64,000 nucleotides of DNA from Pasteurellaceae bacterium Orientalotternb1 (GCA_011455275.1 CP015028.1:310001-374000), one strand, 5' to 3'. Counted from the first letter of the stretch, positions 1 through 10,300 are shown. Notes: generated from the letters alone by a model not told the origin. A program made the numbers and translations.

Positions 1-2
1 CA

Positions 3-401
3 AACGGTTCTCCCGAAGCAAGTTTTGAAACAGATGAAGAACGAAGCTATTTCTTAATTCGTCTACCTATTCATAGTGAAATGGCAAATTTTGCACAAGA
101 TACCGACCTAGATACCGACCTAGATACCGACCTAGATACCGACCTAGATATTCCACAAGATGTTGCTCTAGAAGGGGAGTTGGTGAGCAAGTTAATCACG
201 CAACTAGCACTGGGAGAGCAAGGTATAACGCAACTTATGCAAGCCCTTGGCATACAGCATAAACGGCATTTTAGAACCGCATACATTCTGCCCGCAATAG
301 AAAATGGCATAGTGGAAATGACCTTGCCGAATAAACCGACTAGCCGAAATCAAAAATATCGCTTAACCCCACTCGGTGTACGTTATCTGATGAAAAAATA
401 A
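3..401 (+). CDS. C-terminal part of an AlbA/Schlafen-type ATP-binding transcriptional regulator-like protein (partial)
   Basis: The reading frame is open from the left edge (codon at base 3) to TAA at 399-401, so only the last 132 codons are present. The visible part begins with a strand-rich stretch (SYFLIRLPIH) typical of the end of the ATPase-like domain in AlbA_2/HATPase_c_4 proteins. Then comes an acidic linker made of four DTDL repeats, then a winged-helix-like tail (LGEQGITQLMQALGI, RLTPLGVRYLMKK). Proteins of this build are commonly found beside or inside type I restriction loci, which fits hsdS and hsdM downstream. The family call rests on the tail and the context only, because the diagnostic N-terminal domain lies outside the window. 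Confidence 0.6.
   Translation, partial: NGSPEASFETDEERSYFLIRLPIHSEMANFAQDTDLDTDLDTDLDTDLDIPQDVALEGELVSKLITQLALGEQGITQLMQALGIQHKRHFRTAYILPAIENGIVEMTLPNKPTSRNQKYRLTPLGVRYLMKK
99..146 (+). repeat. In-frame 12-bp tandem repeat (4 copies of GATACCGACCTA)
   Basis: Four perfect copies of GATACCGACCTA lie head to tail and are followed by a partial GATA. Each copy adds Asp-Thr-Asp-Leu to the preceding protein. Because the unit is a multiple of three, gain or loss of copies would change linker length without breaking the frame. Confidence 0.95.
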
Positions 402-404
402 GCC

Positions 405-476
405 AACAAGCGGTCAGATCCGCACATTATTTTGCAAATCCGATTTGCAAAAAATAATCAGAAAGTGACCGCTTGT
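405..476. repeat. Facing pair of Apl-type uptake sequences
   Basis: ACAAGCGGTC at 406-415 faces GACCGCTTGT at 467-476, with two TTTGCAAA-type motifs between them. The arms can form a 10-bp stem and may act as a terminator for the upstream gene. Confidence 0.85.
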
Positions 477-559
477 ATTAAGTTCTTCTTTGAGCGGTGA
501 GAGAGCCTTAATGGACGGCGATAGTGAAAAGAGATGTAGAAGAATTTTATGGAGAAAGA

Positions 560-1708
560 ATGAAAGTACCAAAAGGCTGGAGTATTGAGCCACTAGAAAA
601 TATATGTAGTATTTTTGATGCTCAACGTATTCCTCTAAATAATGAAGATCGTCAAAAAAGATTATTAGGAAAGAAACCTGAAGAATTATATCCATATTAT
701 GGTTCGACGGGGCAGGTAGGATATGTTGATGATTTCATTTTTAATGGAGAATATCTTTTAATTGGTGAAGATGGTGCTCCGTTTTTAGAAAATAAAGATA
801 AGGCATATATAGTAAACGGAAAGTTCTGGGTTAATAATCATGCACATATCTTGAAAGCAAAATATTCTAATCAATATCTTTGCTATTTTTTAAATCAATT
901 TGATTATAGGAAATATGTAACTGGAGCGACAAGGCTTAAGTTAACTCAAGCGGCATTAAGATCAATACCTGTGTTAATACCTGAAAATGTTGAAACCCAA
1001 ACCCAAATCGCCCAAATTCTCGATAAATCCACCGCACTGATTGCAAAACGTAAAGCACAAATAGCGGAGTTGGATAAGTTAGTGCAAAGTGTATTTTTGG
1101 AGATGTTTGGGGATCCTATAACGAATCCGAAAAAGTGGGATGTCAGAAAGCTATCTGATATAGCAACTTATTTTAATGGACTGACTTATAAACCAGATCA
1201 GGTTTCTGAGAGTGGTGTCGTGGTTTTACGTTCTAGTAATATTCAAAATAGTGAGTTATGCTTTAAAGATACTGTAAAAGTTTCTTGTCCTATTAAAGAA
1301 AAATTATGGGTGAAAAATAATGATATTTTAATGTGTTCAAGAAATGGGAGTGCTAATTTGGTTGGTAAAGTGGCATTAATTGAGAATGTAGAAGAAAAAA
1401 TGACCTTTGGAGCATTTATGATGATCATTCGTAGTCAGTTTTATCAGTATTTAATGGTCTATTTCCAAACTAATGCATTTCGTCAGCAAATTAAAACTGG
1501 TGCGACAACAACGATAAACCAGATTACAGGGGCGATGTTAGATAGAATAGAACTACCTATTCCAAGTCAAGAATTGCTCAATCATTTTTCTAAATGGACA
1601 ACAAAAATCCACGCCCAGAAAACCTTGCTACAAAAAAGCCTAGCGGAGTTGGAAATACAGCATCAAGCCCTGATGCAGAGAGCCTTTAACGGGCAGTTGG
1701 TTGGCTAA
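560..1708 (+). CDS. hsdS: Type I restriction-modification specificity subunit HsdS
   Basis: HsdS gives a type I system its DNA target. The 382-residue protein shows the usual build: N-terminal target-recognition domain (opening KVPKGWSIEPLENI), central conserved spacer with coiled-coil character (TQTQIAQILDKSTALIAKRK, then LVQSVFLEMFGDP), second recognition domain, and C-terminal conserved helix (LAELEIQHQALMQRAF). ATG at 560 is chosen because GGAG lies 5 bases before it and the protein then begins like other HsdS proteins; a GTG at 524 would add 12 residues. Both recognition domains are visibly more AT-rich than the spacers, as usual for these exchangeable modules. hsdM follows 47 bp downstream; no hsdR is in the window. 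Confidence 0.93.
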   Translation: MKVPKGWSIEPLENICSIFDAQRIPLNNEDRQKRLLGKKPEELYPYYGSTGQVGYVDDFIFNGEYLLIGEDGAPFLENKDKAYIVNGKFWVNNHAHILKAKYSNQYLCYFLNQFDYRKYVTGATRLKLTQAALRSIPVLIPENVETQTQIAQILDKSTALIAKRKAQIAELDKLVQSVFLEMFGDPITNPKKWDVRKLSDIATYFNGLTYKPDQVSESGVVVLRSSNIQNSELCFKDTVKVSCPIKEKLWVKNNDILMCSRNGSANLVGKVALIENVEEKMTFGAFMMIIRSQFYQYLMVYFQTNAFRQQIKTGATTTINQITGAMLDRIELPIPSQELLNHFSKWTTKIHAQKTLLQKSLAELEIQHQALMQRAFNGQLVG

Positions 1709-1755
1709 CAAGCGGTTAGATTAGACGAAAATTTTGCAAATAAAAAGGAAAAAAT

Positions 1756-3318
1756 ATGCTCACAGGCAAAATTCGCAGTGATATTGATAAATTATGGGAA
1801 AAATTCTGGACAGGCGGCATTACCGATCCGCTGACCGTCATCAAACAAATTAGCTATTTAGTCTTCGCCCGAATGCTCGATATGCAAGAAGAAGCGAGCG
1901 AACGCAAAGCACATCGCACGGGCAAGCCATTTAAACGCATTTTCCCTGACACGCCAGAAGGGCAAGCATTGCGTTGGAAAAACTTCCGCCAGATGTCGGG
2001 AGCATCGCTCTATCAGCACTTAAAAAATGAAGTGTTTCCCCATTTCACCGAGCTTGCCGCCAACGGGGCAAATCTGGGTAAAACAGGCGAATATATGAAA
2101 CAAGCCTCCGTGGAAATCAAAAATGAAAGTGTGTTGGTGTCGGCGGTGGAACTTGTCGATCAGCTACCACTCAATCAAAGCGATGTAAAAGGCGATATTT
2201 ACGAATATTTATTGAGCAAACTTTCAACAGCGGGCATTAACGGACAGTTCCGCACCCCTCGCCATATCATTGATATGATGGTGGCATTAGTTGCCCCAAA
2301 ACCGAACGAAACCGTGTGCGATCCTGCCTGTGGCACTGCGGGGTTTTTAGTGCGAACAGTGGAATATCTGCATAAAACGCACACCAGCCAAGACTATTTG
2401 CAGCCTGATGAAGAAGGTAATGTTCATTACATTGGTGATTTATTAACCGATGCCGAACGGCAATTTATGTTGAACCAGATGTTTTGGGGATTCGACTTTG
2501 ATAGCACGATGTTGAGTGTCTCCAGTATGAATATGCTGTTGCACGGTATTGCAGGAGCAAATATTTGCTATCAAGATACCTTAAATAAGTCGATCCAAAC
2601 CCATTACCCAGACCAAGAGAAAAATTTCTTCGATGTCATTTTGGCAAACCCACCATTTAAAGGCAGCCTAGACGAAGCGAATACCAACCCTAGTGTCTTA
2701 AACGTGGTGAAAACCAAAAAAACGGAATTGCTGTTTGTTGCCCATATTCTCAATGCATTGAAACTCGGTGGCAGAGCGGGTGTGATTGTGCCTGATGGCG
2801 TGTTGTTTGGTTCTTCTAAAGCACACAAGCAACTGCGTCAAACACTGATTGAACAAAACCAGTTAGAAGCCGTGATTAGCTTGCCAAGCGGGGTGTTCAA
2901 ACCCTATGCAGGCGTTTCTACTGCGATTTTACTATTCAGCAAAGGCGGCAATACTCGCCAAGTGTGGTTTTATGATGTACAGGCAGATGGTTATAGCCTT
3001 GATGATAAACGTTCACCCGTCGCTCAAAATGATTTACCTGCCGTCGAAAAAGCGTGGGCAGACTATAAAACGTTGTTGCTTGCCAATCAAAATGAAGACA
3101 TTACTCGCCGTTTCGGTGATAAAACCCAACCAAGTTTCGTGGTGGATGTGGCCGATATTGTGGCAAATGGCTACGATCTATCGATCAATCGCTACAAAGA
3201 GGTTGTGCATCAAGAGCAGGAATACGACTCACCTTGTGAAATTTTAGCTCGAATTGAAAGTCTCGAAGCTGAAATTCAACAAGAACTGGCAGAACTAAAA
3301 GCGTTAATCAACGCATAA
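1756..3318 (+). CDS. hsdM: Type I restriction-modification DNA methyltransferase subunit HsdM (N6-adenine)
   Basis: HsdM methylates adenine in the sequence chosen by HsdS. The 520-residue protein has the N-terminal HsdM helical domain (about 1-130), then the S-adenosylmethionine motif DPACGTAGF near 189-197 and the catalytic motif NPPF near 298-301, both intact. The C-terminal helix (SLEAEIQQELAELKALI) is the part that normally docks on HsdS. ATG at 1756 has AAGGAAA just upstream. The order hsdS-hsdM is the reverse of the common hsdM-hsdS order. The gene ends only 6 bp before the rplJ promoter. A restriction subunit, if present, must lie left of the window; otherwise this is an orphan methylase pair. 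Confidence 0.96.
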   Translation: MLTGKIRSDIDKLWEKFWTGGITDPLTVIKQISYLVFARMLDMQEEASERKAHRTGKPFKRIFPDTPEGQALRWKNFRQMSGASLYQHLKNEVFPHFTELAANGANLGKTGEYMKQASVEIKNESVLVSAVELVDQLPLNQSDVKGDIYEYLLSKLSTAGINGQFRTPRHIIDMMVALVAPKPNETVCDPACGTAGFLVRTVEYLHKTHTSQDYLQPDEEGNVHYIGDLLTDAERQFMLNQMFWGFDFDSTMLSVSSMNMLLHGIAGANICYQDTLNKSIQTHYPDQEKNFFDVILANPPFKGSLDEANTNPSVLNVVKTKKTELLFVAHILNALKLGGRAGVIVPDGVLFGSSKAHKQLRQTLIEQNQLEAVISLPSGVFKPYAGVSTAILLFSKGGNTRQVWFYDVQADGYSLDDKRSPVAQNDLPAVEKAWADYKTLLLANQNEDITRRFGDKTQPSFVVDVADIVANGYDLSINRYKEVVHQEQEYDSPCEILARIESLEAEIQQELAELKALINA

Positions 3319-3323
3319 AACCG

Positions 3324-3352
3324 TTTACAGGTTCAATATTTGAGCGTATAAT
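3324..3352 (+). promoter_or_regulatory. Strong sigma-70 promoter for rplJL
   Basis: TTTACA at 3324-3329 and a perfect TATAAT at 3347-3352 are separated by 17 bp. Predicted start is near 3359. It begins 6 bp after the hsdM stop codon. Confidence 0.85.
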
Positions 3353-3358
3353 CCGCAA

Positions 3359-3599
3359 CTCATTTTTGCCCTATGGGCAGAATATTGATGGTGCTTGCCT
3401 TTTCAAGCCCCGTCCAAGACCGTAGGTGAATCGGTGTGAACCGTTTCTTAATGGAATAACCTACGTAGATGGTGAACAGACAGAATTTTCTGCTTCTGGA
3501 CACCTTAGGCTCAAAAAACGTTTGGTAACAAGCGGTTACTTTTTTGAGATTTTTTGTAAATTCCACGTTTTTTGTGGAGTGTATCAGGAGCTAAAACCA
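3359..3599 (+). ncRNA. Ribosomal L10 leader (autoregulatory mRNA leader of rplJL)
   Basis: The stretch before rplJ carries segments I recognise from the enterobacterial L10 leader: GTCCAAGACCGTAGGTG at about 3411-3427 and CCTACGTAGATGGTGA further on, which can pair through their CGTAGG/CCTACG parts. In E. coli this RNA binds the L10-(L7/L12)4 complex and represses translation. The rplJ ribosome-binding site CAGGAGC sits at the end of the leader. An uptake sequence (ACAAGCGGTTAC) interrupts the distal part. Confidence 0.8.
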
Positions 3600-4091
3600 A
3601 TGGCATTAAATCTTCAAGACAAACAAGCAATTGTTGCTGAAGTAAACGAAGCTGCCAAAGGTGCCCTTTCTGCTGTCGTTGCGGACTCTCGCGGTGTAAC
3701 AGTAGATAAAATGACCGAGTTACGTAAAACAGCTCGTGAATCAGGCGTGACAATGCGTGTAGTACGTAATACTTTATTACGTCGTGCGGTTGAAGGCACT
3801 GAATTCGAGTGTTTAAAAGACACGTTTACTGGTCCAACTCTTATCGCATTCTCTACTGAACATCCAGGTGCAGCAGCACGTTTGTTAAAAGATTTTGCGA
3901 AAGCAAACAAAGAGTTTGAAATTAAAGGTGCAGCCTTTGAAGGTAAAGTACAAGATGTTGAATTCTTGGCAACATTACCAACTTACGAAGAAGCAATTGC
4001 ACGTTTAATGGGCACAATGAAAGAAGCTGCGGCAGGCAAACTTGTTCGCACTCTTGCAGCATTACGCGACAAATTACAAGAAGCGGCTTAA
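3600..4091 (+). CDS. rplJ: 50S ribosomal protein L10
   Basis: L10 anchors the L7/L12 stalk to the large ribosomal subunit. The 163-residue protein ([15 protein letters not shown] start) has the usual length. The frame is open further upstream to 3426, but ATG at 3600 with CAGGAGC 9 bases before it is the homologous start, and the upstream part is the leader RNA. rplL follows 57 bp later. In many bacteria rplK-rplA lies directly upstream; here hsdM occupies that place, so L11 and L1 must be encoded elsewhere, as I recall for Haemophilus influenzae. Confidence 0.98.
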   Translation: MALNLQDKQAIVAEVNEAAKGALSAVVADSRGVTVDKMTELRKTARESGVTMRVVRNTLLRRAVEGTEFECLKDTFTGPTLIAFSTEHPGAAARLLKDFAKANKEFEIKGAAFEGKVQDVEFLATLPTYEEAIARLMGTMKEAAAGKLVRTLAALRDKLQEAA

Positions 4092-4148
4092 TTTTAAGCA
4101 GAAAACTTCTTAACTCGTTTAACTTATTTACTTTAGGAATTGATTGTT

Positions 4149-4517
4149 ATGTCATTAACTAACGAACAAATCATTGAAGCGATTGCTTCTAAATCAGTAT
4201 CAGAAATCGTTGAATTAATCACAGCGATGGAAGAAAAATTCGGTGTATCAGCAGCGGCGGCAGCAGTTGCAGTAGCAGCTGGTCCAGCAGAAGCAGCAGA
4301 AGAGAAAACTGAATTCGACGTAATCCTTGCTAACGCAGGTGCGAACAAAGTTGCTGTAATCAAAGCAGTACGTGGTGCAACTGGCTTAGGCTTAAAAGAA
4401 GCGAAAGACTTAGTTGAATCTGCTCCAGCAGCATTAAAAGAAGGCATCTCTAAAGCTGAAGCTGAAGCACTTAAGAAAGAATTAGAAGAGGCTGGTGCAC
4501 AAGTAGAAATCAAATAA
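4149..4517 (+). CDS. rplL: 50S ribosomal protein L7/L12
   Basis: Stalk protein that recruits translation factors. 122 residues: N-terminal dimerisation helix ([17 protein letters not shown]), Ala/Gly-rich flexible hinge (about 37-54), and the C-terminal factor-binding domain containing [23 protein letters not shown] at 4149 matches the family start and has AGGA 10 bases upstream; a TTG at 4140 would add three residues. A strong rho-independent terminator follows, so the classical rplL-rpoB read-through seen in E. coli is unlikely here. Confidence 0.98.
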   Translation: MSLTNEQIIEAIASKSVSEIVELITAMEEKFGVSAAAAAVAVAAGPAEAAEEKTEFDVILANAGANKVAVIKAVRGATGLGLKEAKDLVESAPAALKEGISKAEAEALKKELEEAGAQVEIK

Positions 4518-4550
4518 TTGATTTTTGTGTAACAACCTTCAAGGTTCACG

Positions 4551-4582
4551 AAAACCCGAAAGTTTTGCTTTCGGGTTTTTTG
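4551..4582 (+). terminator. Rho-independent terminator of rplJL
   Basis: AACCCGAAAG (4553-4562) pairs with CTTTCGGGTT (4568-4577), followed by a T run. Confidence 0.93.
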
Positions 4583-4638
4583 TTAGCCTGGCTATAAAAT
4601 ATGTTTAAAAAAGTTAAATTTTTAAAGGTATTTTGTTG

Positions 4639-4661
4639 ATATGTTGATGCCATCAACATAT
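4639..4661. promoter_or_regulatory. Palindrome upstream of Fic gene 1, candidate operator
   Basis: Perfect 10-bp inverted repeat ATATGTTGAT / ATCAACATAT with a 3-bp centre (GCC). It ends 37 bp before the Fic start codon. A further TTGTTGAT half-site abuts it on the left. It lacks a T run, so an operator is more likely than a terminator. The regulator is unknown; autoregulation through the Fic protein's C-terminal winged helix is possible. Confidence 0.6.
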
Positions 4662-4697
4662 ACTTCAAATATATTTAAAAAATGAGGATTTTTAACG

Positions 4698-5807
4698 ATG
4701 GCTAATTGGAGTCAGCAATTACCCTATAATCAGCTTCCCTCCCTTCCCCCACAACACGAGCTAGAAAGCAAAACTATTTTAAAGCAAGCTATCCGTGCAC
4801 GTGCAGCATTAGCAGAATTAAAACAAGCGGCGGAGCTTATCCCAAATCAGACGATGCTTATCAATACGTTGCCGATTATGGAGGCGAGAGCGAGTAGTGA
4901 AATTGAAAATATTGTAACGACAACGGATAAGATTTTTCAGTCTTTGCAGTTAGATAATGAAGAATACGATTCTGCAACGAAAGAAGCATTACAATATCGT
5001 ACAGCTCTGTTTTCAGGTTTCCAAAGCTTAAAAAAAATTCCACTTTGTACACAAACAGCCGTGTTGGTTTGCAGTGAGATTAAAGGGCGTGAAATGGATG
5101 TTCGTAGAATGACTGGAACGGTGTTACGCAATGGTGTGAATGGTGAGGTGATTTATACTCCACCCGAAGGGGAAACCTTGCTCCGTGATAAATTGGCGAA
5201 TTGGGAGAAGTTTATTCATAATAGCGACGATCTCGATCCTCTGATTATTTTAGCGGTGGCACATTATCAATTTGAGGCAATTCACCCTTTTACTGACGGA
5301 AATGGTAGAACAGGACGCATATTGAACAGTTTGCTGCTCATTGAGAAAGGGTTGCTTACTTTGCCGATTCTCTATTTGAGCCGTTATATCGTTGCCAATA
5401 AAGTCGATTACTATCGTTTGTTGTTGGAAGTGACGACAAAAGATAATTGGCAGGATTGGATTCTCTATATTCTGAAAGGTATTGAAGAAACAGCAACTTG
5501 GACGGTTGCTAAAATTGAAGCGATAAAATCGTTGGCGGTGGAAACTCGCCACTATATTCAGCATAAGTTGCCTCAAATTTACAGTCATGAATTAGTTGAA
5601 TTGCTCTTTGAGCAGCCCTATACACGGATTATCAATTTGGAAAAAGCTGGCATTGCGAAGCGTCAGACAGCATCAAAATATTTGAAAGAATTGTGCGAAA
5701 TCGGGGTATTGCAAGAGTTGTTAGTTGGAAGAGATAAGCTCTTTATTCATCCCAAATTAATGGGGCTGTTGCGTGGCGATAATAACTTCTTTTTACCGTA
5801 TGAATAA
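4698..5807 (+). CDS. Fic family protein 1 (probable AMP-transferase, class II with N-terminal inhibitory motif)
   Basis: Fic enzymes transfer AMP or related groups to hydroxyl side chains of target proteins. The 369-residue protein has a Fic_N-type region (about 1-100) with the inhibitory motif S66-x3-E70-N71, a full active-site motif [12 protein letters not shown] at 196-207, and a C-terminal winged-helix region ([20 protein letters not shown]) that probably binds DNA. All catalytic residues are present, so it should be active but autoinhibited. Start ATG 4698 has GAGG 12 bases upstream, a loose fit. It sits between rplL and rpoB, both normally contiguous, with its own terminator behind it. 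The target is unknown. Confidence 0.92.
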   Translation: MANWSQQLPYNQLPSLPPQHELESKTILKQAIRARAALAELKQAAELIPNQTMLINTLPIMEARASSEIENIVTTTDKIFQSLQLDNEEYDSATKEALQYRTALFSGFQSLKKIPLCTQTAVLVCSEIKGREMDVRRMTGTVLRNGVNGEVIYTPPEGETLLRDKLANWEKFIHNSDDLDPLIILAVAHYQFEAIHPFTDGNGRTGRILNSLLLIEKGLLTLPILYLSRYIVANKVDYYRLLLEVTTKDNWQDWILYILKGIEETATWTVAKIEAIKSLAVETRHYIQHKLPQIYSHELVELLFEQPYTRIINLEKAGIAKRQTASKYLKELCEIGVLQELLVGRDKLFIHPKLMGLLRGDNNFFLPYE

Positions 5808-5882
5808 TGTGATAATTTTTAACCATTTTTCTTGCTTTTGTTTTTCACTTCCAATATAATTTTGAGTCCGAATTTGCATTAT

Positions 5883-5913
5883 ATGGCTGGTGGAAAACCA
5901 CCAGCCATTTTGT
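5883..5913 (+). terminator. Hairpin terminator after Fic gene 1
   Basis: ATGGCTGGTGG (5883-5893) pairs with CCACCAGCCAT (5898-5908) around AAAA, followed by a short TTT tract. Strong stem, weak T run. Confidence 0.75.
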
Positions 5914-6183
5914 GCTTGATATGTTTAGGTAAATTTGTGTCGTTTAAATTTATCTAACTAATTGATTTGAATATCAATTTTAAAGTTTGCAAGCGGTCAC
6001 TTCCGTTGAAAGTTTTGCAAATCTCCCTAACCCGATCAAACGCCAGAGCGGTAGTGATTTTTGACCCCTGTTCCCTGATTGGAAAACGACATCTCGTATC
6101 CTATTTTATATGCCACTTCCTGCCAGTCTTTAGGCGGATTGTGAAAATTCAACCAGATAAAAAATCAAGAAGGCTATCTAACA
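5914..6183 (+). promoter_or_regulatory. rpoB upstream region with candidate promoter
   Basis: No gene is seen here. The region holds one uptake sequence (GCAAGCGGTCAC near 5989-6000) and a possible promoter: TTGGAA at 6079-6084 and TATTTT at 6102-6107, 17 bp apart. Because rplL and the Fic gene each end in a terminator, rpoBC needs its own promoter in this region. The exact boxes are uncertain. Confidence 0.4.
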
Positions 6184-9100
6184 ATGGCATACTCATATTC
6201 CGAGAAAAAGCGTATCCGTAAGAGCTTTGGCAAACGTCCACAAGTTCTGAACGTACCTTATCTATTAACCATTCAGCTCGATTCTTTCGATAAATTCATC
6301 CAAAGAGATCCTGAAGGACAACAAGGTTTAGAAGCGGCATTCCGTTCAGTGTTCCCGATTGTCAGCAACAACGGCAGCACCGAATTACAATACGTTTCTT
6401 ACGAATTAGGTGAACCTGTGTTTGACGTGCGTGAATGCCAAATTCGTGGCACGACCTATGCAGCTCCATTGCGTGTGAAATTACGTTTAGTGACGTTTGA
6501 TCGTGAAGCGGCAGCAGGCACGGTGAAAGACATCAAAGAACAAAACGTTTATATGGGTGAAATCCCATTGATGACCGACAACGGGACTTTTGTGATCAAC
6601 GGGACGGAGCGTGTTATCGTTTCACAATTACACCGTAGCCCAGGCGTGTTCTTTGATTCTGATAAAGGCAAAACTCACGCATCAGGTAAAGTGTTGTACA
6701 ACGCACGCATTATTCCTTACCGTGGTTCTTGGTTAGATTTTGAGTTCGACCCGAAAGACAACTTATACGCACGTATTGACCGTCGCCGTAAATTGCCAGC
6801 CACCATTATTTTACGTGCGTTAGGCTACACCACCGAAGAAATCTTGAACTTGTTCTTTGAGAAAGTGAATTTTGAAATCAAAGACAATCAATTATTGATG
6901 GAACTCGTGCCAGAGCGTTTGCGTGGTGAAACGGCAGCATTTGATATTGAAGCCGAAGGCAAAGTGTATGTAGAAAGCGGTCGCCGCATTACTGCACGCC
7001 ATATCAGAGCATTAGAAAAAGATAATATTACTCAAATCAATGTACCAACCGAGTATATCGTTGGCAAAGTCACCGCAAGAGATTACATCGATCTTGAAAC
7101 GGGTGAAGTGGTTTGCTCTGCGAATACCGAGCTAAACTTAGAATTATTAGCAAAATTGGCTCAAGCAGGTTATCACCAAATCGAAGTGTTATTTACCAAC
7201 GATTTAGACTACGGTCCGTACATTTCTGAAACCTTGCGTGTGGATCCAACCTACGACCGTTTAAGTGCGTTGGTGGAAATCTACCGTATGATGCGTCCTG
7301 GCGAGCCACCAACGAAAGAAGCAGCAGAAGGCTTATTTGATAATATGTTCTTCTCAAGCGACCGCTATGATCTTTCAGCGGTAGGTCGTATGAAATTCAA
7401 CCGTTCACTTGATATTCCTGAAGGCGAAGGCACGGGCATTCTAAGCAACGACGACATCATCGGCGTGATGAAGAAATTGATCGAAATCCGTAACGGTCGT
7501 GGCGAAGTGGACGATATTGACCACTTAGGTAACCGCCGTATTCGTTCTGTGGGCGAGATGGCAGAGAACCAATTCCGTATCGGTTTAGTGCGTGTTGAGC
7601 GTGCCGTGCGTGAGCGTCTTTCATTAGGCGATTTAGACGGCGTTGCCCCACAAGATTTGATCAATGCGAAACCAATTTCAGCGGCGGTGAAAGAGTTCTT
7701 TGGTTCATCACAGCTTTCGCAATTTATGGATCAAAACAACCCGCTTTCAGAGGTTACGCACAAACGCCGTATTTCGGCATTAGGCCCAGGTGGTTTAACC
7801 CGTGAACGTGCAGGCTTTGAAGTGCGAGACGTTCACGCTACCCACTATGGTCGTGTGTGTCCAATCGAAACCCCTGAAGGCCCGAACATCGGTTTGATCA
7901 ACTCCCTTTCGGTGTATGCTCGTACCAACGATTACGGTTTCTTAGAAACGCCATACCGTAAAGTCGTCAATGGTCAAGTTACGGAAGAAATTGAATATTT
8001 ATCTGCGATTGAAGAGGGTAACTTTGTCATCGCACAGGCGAACTCAAATTTAGATGACGAGTTCCGTTTCACTGACACTTATGTAACCTGTCGTGGTGAA
8101 CACGGTGAGTCTGGCTTATATCGTCCAGAAGAAATTCACTATATGGACGTTTCAACCCAGCAAGTCGTTTCGGTGGCAGCAGCGTTAATTCCGTTCCTTG
8201 AACACGACGATGCGAACCGTGCCTTGATGGGGGCGAACATGCAACGTCAAGCGGTGCCAACCTTGCGTGCAGACAAACCATTAGTCGGTACGGGTATCGA
8301 AAAAGCGGTAGCGTTAGACTCGGGCGTTGCAGTGGTAGCAAAACGTGGTGGTACGATCCAATACGTTGATGCGTCTCGTATCGTGGTGAAAGTCAATGAA
8401 GATGAAACCGTTGCAGGCGAAGCGGGTATTGATATTTATAACTTAATCAAATACACCCGTTCAAACCAAAACACCTGTATCAACCAAATTCCGTGCGTGA
8501 AATTGGGTGAGCCAGTAGAACGTGGTGAAATTTTGGCGGACGGCCCTTCAACGGATTTAGGTGAATTAGCACTCGGTCAAAACATTCGTGTGGCGTTTAT
8601 GCCGTGGAATGGTTACAACTTTGAAGACTCAATGTTAGTGTCTGAACGTGTGGTTCAAGAAGATCGCTTTACCACCATTCACATTCAAGAGCTTTCTTGT
8701 GTGGCTCGTGATACCAAACTCGGTGCAGAAGAGATCACCGCCGATATTCCAAACGTGGGTGAATCCGCATTAAGCAAATTAGACGAGTCAGGTATTGTTT
8801 ACATCGGTGCGGAAGTCAAAGGTGGCGACATCCTAGTGGGTAAAGTGACCCCGAAAGGCGAAACTCAATTAACGCCAGAAGAGAAACTTCTCCGTGCCAT
8901 CTTCGGTGAAAAAGCGTCTGACGTTAAAGATTCTTCATTGCGTGTACCAAACGGTACATCAGGTACGGTTATCGACGTTCAAGTCTTCACTCGTGATGGC
9001 GTAGAAAAAGATAAACGTGCGAAAGATATCGAAGAAATCCAACTTCGTGAAGCGAAAAAAGACTTAACCGAAGAGTTGGAAATCCTAGAAGCAGGTTTAT

Positions 9101-10212
9101 TCACTCGTGTGCGTAACTTGTTGATTGAAGGTGGTGTATCTGAAGCGGCGTTGGATAAAGTTGATCGTGAAAAATGGTTAGAACAAACCTTAGACGACGA
9201 AGCAAAACAAAACCAATTAGAACAGCTTGCAGAACAGCACGAAGAGCTGCGTAAAGAGTTTGAACGTAAACTGGAAATCAAACGTAACAAGATCATCCAA
9301 GGGGACGACTTAGCTCCTGGCGTATTGAAAGTGGTGAAAGTTTACCTTGCGGTGAAACGCCAAATTCAACCAGGTGACAAAATGGCAGGTCGCCACGGTA
9401 ACAAAGGGGTTATCTCGAAAATCAACCCAGTGGAAGATATGCCATACGATGAAAACGGTCAGCCTGTGGAAATTGTCTTGAACCCGTTGGGCGTTCCGTC
9501 TCGTATGAACATCGGTCAGATCTTAGAAACCCACTTAGGTTTAGCGGCTCGTGGTATCGGTGATCAAATCAATGCGATGATCAAACAACAGCAATCAGTG
9601 GCGAAATTGCGTGACTATATGCAAAAAGCCTACGATCTTGGTCACGGTTCACAAGTGGTTGATTTAAGCAAATTCACCGATGAAGAAGTGATGACCCTTG
9701 CACAAAACTTACGTAAAGGTTTACCGCTTGCAACCCCAGTATTTGACGGTGCACACGAGAAAGAAATCAAAGGCTTATTAGAGTTAGGCGGCTTGCCGAC
9801 TTCTGGTCAGATTACCCTTTACGATGGTCGTACAGGTGAGAAATTTGAGCGTCCAGTAACCGTCGGTTATATGTATATGCTCAAATTGAACCACTTAGTT
9901 GATGACAAAATGCACGCACGTTCAACGGGTTCTTATAGTCTTGTGACGCAACAACCACTTGGTGGTAAAGCCCAATTCGGTGGTCAGCGTTTCGGTGAGA
10001 TGGAGGTATGGGCATTAGAAGCATACGGTGCAGCTTATACGCTTCAAGAAATGCTCACGGTGAAATCGGACGATGTGAACGGTCGTACGAAGATGTACAA
10101 AAACATCGTGGACGGCACACACTATATGGAACCAGGTATGCCAGAGTCGTTCAACGTAATCACCAAAGAGATCCGTGCATTAGCGATCGATATGGAGTTG
10201 GACGAGGCGTAA
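6184..10212 (+). CDS. rpoB: DNA-directed RNA polymerase subunit beta
   Basis: Catalytic core subunit of RNA polymerase. 1342 residues, the normal gamma-proteobacterial length. The rifampicin-binding segment is wild type in appearance ([15 protein letters not shown], then [14 protein letters not shown]), as is the nucleotide-binding region [14 protein letters not shown] near the C-terminus. Start ATG 6184 has AAGAAGG 9 bases upstream and begins [16 protein letters not shown] as expected. rpoC follows after an unusually complex 223-bp spacer with a double hairpin and a facing pair of uptake sequences. Confidence 0.99.
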   Translation: MAYSYSEKKRIRKSFGKRPQVLNVPYLLTIQLDSFDKFIQRDPEGQQGLEAAFRSVFPIVSNNGSTELQYVSYELGEPVFDVRECQIRGTTYAAPLRVKLRLVTFDREAAAGTVKDIKEQNVYMGEIPLMTDNGTFVINGTERVIVSQLHRSPGVFFDSDKGKTHASGKVLYNARIIPYRGSWLDFEFDPKDNLYARIDRRRKLPATIILRALGYTTEEILNLFFEKVNFEIKDNQLLMELVPERLRGETAAFDIEAEGKVYVESGRRITARHIRALEKDNITQINVPTEYIVGKVTARDYIDLETGEVVCSANTELNLELLAKLAQAGYHQIEVLFTNDLDYGPYISETLRVDPTYDRLSALVEIYRMMRPGEPPTKEAAEGLFDNMFFSSDRYDLSAVGRMKFNRSLDIPEGEGTGILSNDDIIGVMKKLIEIRNGRGEVDDIDHLGNRRIRSVGEMAENQFRIGLVRVERAVRERLSLGDLDGVAPQDLINAKPISAAVKEFFGSSQLSQFMDQNNPLSEVTHKRRISALGPGGLTRERAGFEVRDVHATHYGRVCPIETPEGPNIGLINSLSVYARTNDYGFLETPYRKVVNGQVTEEIEYLSAIEEGNFVIAQANSNLDDEFRFTDTYVTCRGEHGESGLYRPEEIHYMDVSTQQVVSVAAALIPFLEHDDANRALMGANMQRQAVPTLRADKPLVGTGIEKAVALDSGVAVVAKRGGTIQYVDASRIVVKVNEDETVAGEAGIDIYNLIKYTRSNQNTCINQIPCVKLGEPVERGEILADGPSTDLGELALGQNIRVAFMPWNGYNFEDSMLVSERVVQEDRFTTIHIQELSCVARDTKLGAEEITADIPNVGESALSKLDESGIVYIGAEVKGGDILVGKVTPKGETQLTPEEKLLRAIFGEKASDVKDSSLRVPNGTSGTVIDVQVFTRDGVEKDKRAKDIEEIQLREAKKDLTEELEILEAGLFTRVRNLLIEGGVSEAALDKVDREKWLEQTLDDEAKQNQLEQLAEQHEELRKEFERKLEIKRNKIIQGDDLAPGVLKVVKVYLAVKRQIQPGDKMAGRHGNKGVISKINPVEDMPYDENGQPVEIVLNPLGVPSRMNIGQILETHLGLAARGIGDQINAMIKQQQSVAKLRDYMQKAYDLGHGSQVVDLSKFTDEEVMTLAQNLRKGLPLATPVFDGAHEKEIKGLLELGGLPTSGQITLYDGRTGEKFERPVTVGYMYMLKLNHLVDDKMHARSTGSYSLVTQQPLGGKAQFGGQRFGEMEVWALEAYGAAYTLQEMLTVKSDDVNGRTKMYKNIVDGTHYMEPGMPESFNVITKEIRALAIDMELDEA

Positions 10213-10221
10213 ATCCTTATA

Positions 10222-10286
10222 GATGGTGCCCGTCTTAGACGGGTGCCTGAATTAGTTTGGTATGCGTCACAGACGCGCACCATCAA
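10222..10286. repeat. REP-like double hairpin between rpoB and rpoC
   Basis: Outer arms GATGGTGC (10223-10230) and GCACCATC (10278-10285) enclose two small hairpins: GGTGCCCGTC/GACGGGTGCC around TTA, and TGCGTC/GACGCG around ACA. The same two-hairpin design occurs at 29796-29862. Confidence 0.8.
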
Positions 10287-10300
10287 AGATTAAGGATGAT

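Noticed and set aside
3426..3599. Upstream extension of the rplJ frame by 58 codons
   Set aside because: The region is the L10 leader RNA and an uptake sequence; L10 starts at 3600 in length and sequence.
7365..8341. Long minus-strand open frames inside rpoB and similar shadows in other genes
   Set aside because: They oppose highly conserved genes, have no ribosome-binding sites and show biased composition expected of antisense frames.
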